Assembly (NCBI GenBank): GCA_900554495.1
Contig: USHR01000024.1
Span: 1 to 15,764, forward strand
DNA from: an uncultured Collinsella sp.
GTDB lineage: Bacteria > Actinomycetota > Coriobacteriia > Coriobacteriales > Coriobacteriaceae
DNA length: 15,764 bases
Direction of reading: 5' to 3'
The position numbers and the translations under genes were made by a program. Each line of letters starts with the position of its first letter. The first letter of the stretch is position 1. The notes below the pieces were generated by a model that was not told where the DNA came from, did no database searches, and was given only the letters and a program-made list of their open reading frames with translations. Positions 13,163-15,764 of this stretch are shown in pieces.

Positions 13163-15463
13163 ATGTTCGCTGCCGCCATCTCGCTCGTCGGTCTTGCGGC
13201 GACCGTCTACCTTGTCTTGCGCGAGGCCAAGGCCATTCGCGCTCAGTCGGGCACCGTTGCCAAAAGCGCTCTTGGGTGGAGCGTCGCCTTCGGCCTGTTC
13301 CAGGTCTTTTTGACTATTTGGGGCGCCGTGGGCCTCGTCGCTCAAAACGAGCCGCTCGCCTTTGTGATGCTCATCCTGACCAACGCCATCCTCACCGGCT
13401 GCGCTTGGGCCAGCATCGCACGCGACCGCATCGCCCCGCGCGTCTTTGCGTTCGCCGCGCCCGACGCCCCCGCCCCCACCGGCAAGCTCGCCCGCCTGCG
13501 CGGCGCCTTTGTGGGCAAACCGCTCGTCGCCGCCGTCCTGTGCCTGCTGCTCGCCGGCGTCTTTGCGCTGCTGGGCATGGAGGTATCGTCCAACCACGAC
13601 TTTACCTGGGTCTACCCCCTGTGCATCCTGCTCGAGTGGGCCATCATCACCACGCTCATGGTCGGCTTGTTCTTCCTATTCCAGCGCCACGGCGCAGCCC
13701 CCGCGGTCCTGGCCTTTGCCCTCTTTATCCTGGGCATTGCCGAGTTCTTCGTTATCACGTTTAAGTCCATGCCCATCCAGCCGGGCGACCTTTCGGCCAT
13801 CTCCACCGCCGCCGCGGTCGCCGGCACCGGCTACACCTTCTCCATCTCGCTGTTCTGCGTGCTGTCCATGGGCTTTACCGCCATCGCCATGCTGCTGTGC
13901 GAGTACGCTGGCCTGGTGGCACCGCACCGTCAGAAGGGCGCCGCCAACGCCAAGCGCATGCTGCTCACCAACCTGCTCGTGGCCGTGCTGTGCCTGGGCG
14001 GTGTGACCGCGCATGTTACGCTCATCGACTACTACAACACTCTCGGCATCACCGTCTACACCTGGCGTCCGCTCGAGAGCTACTGGCGCGAGGGCTACCT
14101 GCCTGCCTTTATTAGTGCGGCACAGTCCATCAAGCCGCCCAAACCCGCCGACTACTCCGTCGACGATGCCAAGGCCACGCTCAAAAAGTACGCCAAGGCC
14201 TACGACAAGTCCGACGCGGCCAAGAGCGACGAGCGCGCCGCCGCCCAGGAGCAGTTCGACAGCGAGAAGCCCACGGTCATCGCCATCATGAACGAGACGT
14301 TCTCGGATCTGTCGATCTACCAGAACATGCGCGCCGGCTACGAGGGTCCGCAGTACTTTAAGAGCCTGTCCGACTGCCTCAGCCGCGGCAAGCTCTACGT
14401 GAGCGCCTACGGCGGCGGCACCGCCAATACCGAGTTTGAGTTTATGACCGGCAACTCCATGGCCAACCTGGGCTCGGGCGTGTACCCCTACACCATCTAC
14501 AACATGGAAACGACCGGGAACCTGGCAGAGCAGTTCAAATCGCTCGGCTATTCCACCACGGCTATGCACCCCAATCACGCAACCAACTGGAACCGCGAGA
14601 ACGTCTACAAGGACTTTGGCTTTGACCAGTTCCTGTCCATCAACGATTTCCAGGGAGCCGACACCTTGCGCGGCATGGTGACCGACCAGGCTACCTACGA
14701 CAAGATTCTTGAGCTGCTCGACCAGAACGCCGATCCGCAGTTTATCTTCGACGTGACCATGCAGAACCACTCGGGCTACGATACGGGTCTGCTGCCGGTC
14801 GACAAGCAGATGCACCTCAACATCGACACGACCGATCTGGACGCCAAGACCGTCGAGGACGGCACGCTCTCCGATGTCGACGAGTATGTCTCGTGCATCG
14901 AGCAGTCCGACCAGGCGCTTCGCTACTTCCTCAACGCCCTGAGCAAGCTCGACCGTAAGGTGGTCGTGGTGTTCTGGGGCGACCACCAGCCGTTCTTCCC
15001 GTCCAAGTTCAACGATAAGTGGTTTACCGGCGAGGACGACGCTACGCATCAAGAGCGCCTGTGGCAGACCGACTACATCATCTGGGCCAACTACGACGTT
15101 GCCGGCTGCGACCAGACGAGCGAGGTCGACGACCTGTCCACCAACTACCTGTCCACCCAGCTTATGCAGCTGATCGGCGCCCCGCTTTCCGACTACCAGA
15201 AGGCGCACATGACGCTGCGCGAGTCGCTGCCCGCTATCAACTCGGTGGGCTACGAGGACGCCAGCCTGCGCTGGGCGCTTTCCTCCAACGTCACCGGTGA
15301 CGACGCCGATGCCGCAGCCGCCACCAAGGCGCGCGAAGATTACGCCAAGATGCAGTACTACGAGATGTTCCGCGACGGCAAGAACGTGTACACCGAGCAC
15401 TTCCAGACCGAGGCCAACGAGACCGACCCCAACCTGGCACCGGGTACGACCAAGATCAAGTAG
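13163..15463 (+). CDS. LTA synthase family membrane sulfatase (phosphoglycerol-transferase-like)
   Basis: A 766-residue membrane enzyme with an extracytoplasmic alkaline-phosphatase/sulfatase-fold domain. Relatives such as LtaS polymerise glycerol phosphate from phosphatidylglycerol; others modify cell-surface glycans, so the exact product is open. About eight membrane helices are visible (near 2-20, 38-60, 64-86, 119-139, 148-173, 179-199, 223-247, 266-286), more than the five of LtaS. The family motif KSMPIQPGDL is at 201-210. A Lys/Ala/Asp-rich linker (about 330-368) leads to the catalytic domain: metal ligand E378 (IMNETFSD), nucleophile T420 (YGGGTANTEFEFMTG), QNHSGYD, and D607-H608 (FWGDHQPF). 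All expected catalytic residues are present. The ATG at 13163 follows GAGGAG by 7 nt; an in-frame GTG at 13148 overlaps that site. The tail is hydrophilic. Confidence 0.9.
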   Translation: MFAAAISLVGLAATVYLVLREAKAIRAQSGTVAKSALGWSVAFGLFQVFLTIWGAVGLVAQNEPLAFVMLILTNAILTGCAWASIARDRIAPRVFAFAAPDAPAPTGKLARLRGAFVGKPLVAAVLCLLLAGVFALLGMEVSSNHDFTWVYPLCILLEWAIITTLMVGLFFLFQRHGAAPAVLAFALFILGIAEFFVITFKSMPIQPGDLSAISTAAAVAGTGYTFSISLFCVLSMGFTAIAMLLCEYAGLVAPHRQKGAANAKRMLLTNLLVAVLCLGGVTAHVTLIDYYNTLGITVYTWRPLESYWREGYLPAFISAAQSIKPPKPADYSVDDAKATLKKYAKAYDKSDAAKSDERAAAQEQFDSEKPTVIAIMNETFSDLSIYQNMRAGYEGPQYFKSLSDCLSRGKLYVSAYGGGTANTEFEFMTGNSMANLGSGVYPYTIYNMETTGNLAEQFKSLGYSTTAMHPNHATNWNRENVYKDFGFDQFLSINDFQGADTLRGMVTDQATYDKILELLDQNADPQFIFDVTMQNHSGYDTGLLPVDKQMHLNIDTTDLDAKTVEDGTLSDVDEYVSCIEQSDQALRYFLNALSKLDRKVVVVFWGDHQPFFPSKFNDKWFTGEDDATHQERLWQTDYIIWANYDVAGCDQTSEVDDLSTNYLSTQLMQLIGAPLSDYQKAHMTLRESLPAINSVGYEDASLRWALSSNVTGDDADAAAATKAREDYAKMQYYEMFRDGKNVYTEHFQTEANETDPNLAPGTTKIK

Positions 15464-15493
15464 CGACTAGCTGCGAGTTCATAACTGAAACGT

Positions 15494-15577
15494 CTGTCCG
15501 GGCGGAGGCATATAAGGTTCCCTGCTCGGACAGTCCTGCGCAAGACGAAGGCCACATTAAGTGGCCTCCTTTGTTTG
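15494..15577 (+). ncRNA. Possible small structured RNA or 3'-UTR element ending in a terminator
   Basis: A 10-bp stem CTGTCCGGGC/GCTCGGACAG (15494-15503, 15524-15533, one wobble) encloses a 20-nt loop containing GGAGG and TATAAGG. A linker then leads to the terminator stem at 15549-15567. Two adjacent hairpins, the second a terminator, is the usual form of a small RNA. It could equally be the 3' end of the sulfatase transcript. No promoter is evident. Confidence 0.3.
15549..15577 (+). terminator. Rho-independent terminator
   Basis: The stem AGGCCAC/GTGGCCT (15549-15555, 15561-15567) with loop ATTAA is followed by CCTTTGTTT. It lies about 85 nt after the sulfatase stop codon and is the best intrinsic terminator on the plus strand in this window. 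Confidence 0.75.
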
Positions 15578-15578
15578 C

Positions 15579-15715
15579 GGAAAGTGTGTCCCGGAATTCT
15601 TGTCTGGAATGGGATGCAGTTTCCGCTTGGGACCCGATTGGGAAAGTGTGTCCCACTATTCAGCTGGATTCCGGGATGTATTTTCCGGTTGAGGCTCGTT
15701 GGGAAAGTGGGGACC
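15579..15715. repeat. Array of five alternating inverted 14-bp motifs, 62-bp period
   Basis: Motif GGAAAGTGTGTCCC occurs at 15579-15592 and 15641-15654 (identical) and as GGAAAGTGGGGACC at 15702-15715. Inverted versions lie between them: GGGATGCAGTTTCC at 15611-15624 and GGGATGTATTTTCC at 15673-15686. Forward and inverted copies are separated by exactly 18 nt both times; the tandem offset is 62, then 61 bp. Each forward/inverted pair can fold as a hairpin, much like REP/BIME arrays. Confidence 0.75.
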
Positions 15716-15729
15716 TCGGACAAAATCTC

Positions 15730-15746
15730 GGACCCAATTTGGGTCC
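15730..15746. promoter_or_regulatory. Palindrome directly before a ribosome binding site
   Basis: GGACCCA-ATT-TGGGTCC has perfect 7-bp arms and ends one base before AGGAGGG (15747-15753). It could be an operator or an mRNA hairpin influencing translation of the gene starting at 15760. Confidence 0.45.
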
Positions 15747-15759
15747 AGGAGGGAGTCCG

Positions 15760-15764
15760 ATGTA
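15760..15764 (+). CDS. Start of a further gene, cut by the window edge
   Basis: An ATG at 15760 lies 6 nt after a near-ideal ribosome binding site AGGAGGG. Only the first codon and two bases are visible, so nothing can be said of the product. Confidence 0.5.

Larger units (their letters stand above)
15464..15759. other. Structured gene-free interval after the sulfatase gene
   Basis: 296 bp holding, in order: a hairpin at 15494-15533, a terminator at 15549-15577, an array of five alternating inverted 14-bp motifs at 15579-15715, and a palindrome at 15730-15746 just before the ribosome binding site of the next gene. Minus-strand reading frames across it only translate the repeats. Confidence 0.65.

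Noticed and set aside
13676..15400. 574-residue minus-strand open frame opposite the membrane sulfatase
   Set aside because: Antisense shadow: the sense frame has all catalytic motifs, and this one has only Gly/Val/Leu-rich sequence.
15579..15715. CRISPR array
   Set aside because: The motifs alternate in orientation, are short and diverged, and no cas gene is present.
15358..15723. 121-residue minus-strand frame after the sulfatase gene
   Set aside because: It translates the alternating motif array, which explains its repeated THFP-like peptides, and overlaps the end of the sulfatase gene.

Overview
The window is GC-rich bacterial DNA with Shine-Dalgarno-led genes, tight coding and several large intergenic palindromes. 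The gene set is Tex, a bifunctional RlmK/RlmL, a Kup-KdpDE cluster and an LTA-synthase-type sulfatase. Together with the palindrome-rich intergenic regions it suggests a Coriobacteriia member, most like Collinsella. This is an inference from style and gene content; no rRNA or tRNA gene is present to confirm it.

Layout: (1) 1-218 is a non-coding leader, then tex (219-2366, +). (2) 2367-2747 has no gene but holds a nested palindromic element (2381-2586), a short relic copy of the 3' end of the neighbouring aldolase gene (2594-2614), and a GC-rich hairpin (2646-2717). (3) A transaldolase/fructose-6-phosphate aldolase family gene (2748-3452, -) lies downstream of a Cof-type HAD phosphatase gene (3646-4473, -). 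The HAD gene is divergent from rlmKL (4549-7107, +). (4) A hairpin at 7112-7178 separates rlmKL from a minus-strand potassium cluster transcribed kup (11941-9914), a 64-residue single-TM protein (9853-9659), kdpD (9546-7921) and kdpE (7916-7203). (5) A nitroreductase gene (12101-12949, -) is divergent from an LTA-synthase-like membrane sulfatase (13163-15463, +). (6) 15464-15759 holds a structured element with a terminator, an array of alternating inverted 14-bp motifs, and the ribosome binding site and first codon of a further gene at 15760.

The potassium cluster is the clearest functional unit. A constitutive-type Kup transporter is placed upstream of a KdpDE two-component system, and no kdpFABC genes lie in the window. 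KdpD lacks the N-terminal KdpD and Usp sensory domains. kdpD and kdpE are probably translationally linked: the kdpE ribosome binding site lies within the last codons of kdpD. A strong terminator-like hairpin with a duplicated arm separates kup and the small gene from kdpDE.

The most unexpected protein observation is in RlmKL. The C-terminal RlmK half keeps its SAM-binding and catalytic motifs, but in the N-terminal RlmL half the methyltransferase motif I is degenerate and the catalytic NPPY tetrad is replaced by DTTE. The RlmL half may therefore be a non-catalytic RNA-binding module. The most unusual non-coding structure is the 62-bp-period array of alternating inverted motifs at 15579-15715.
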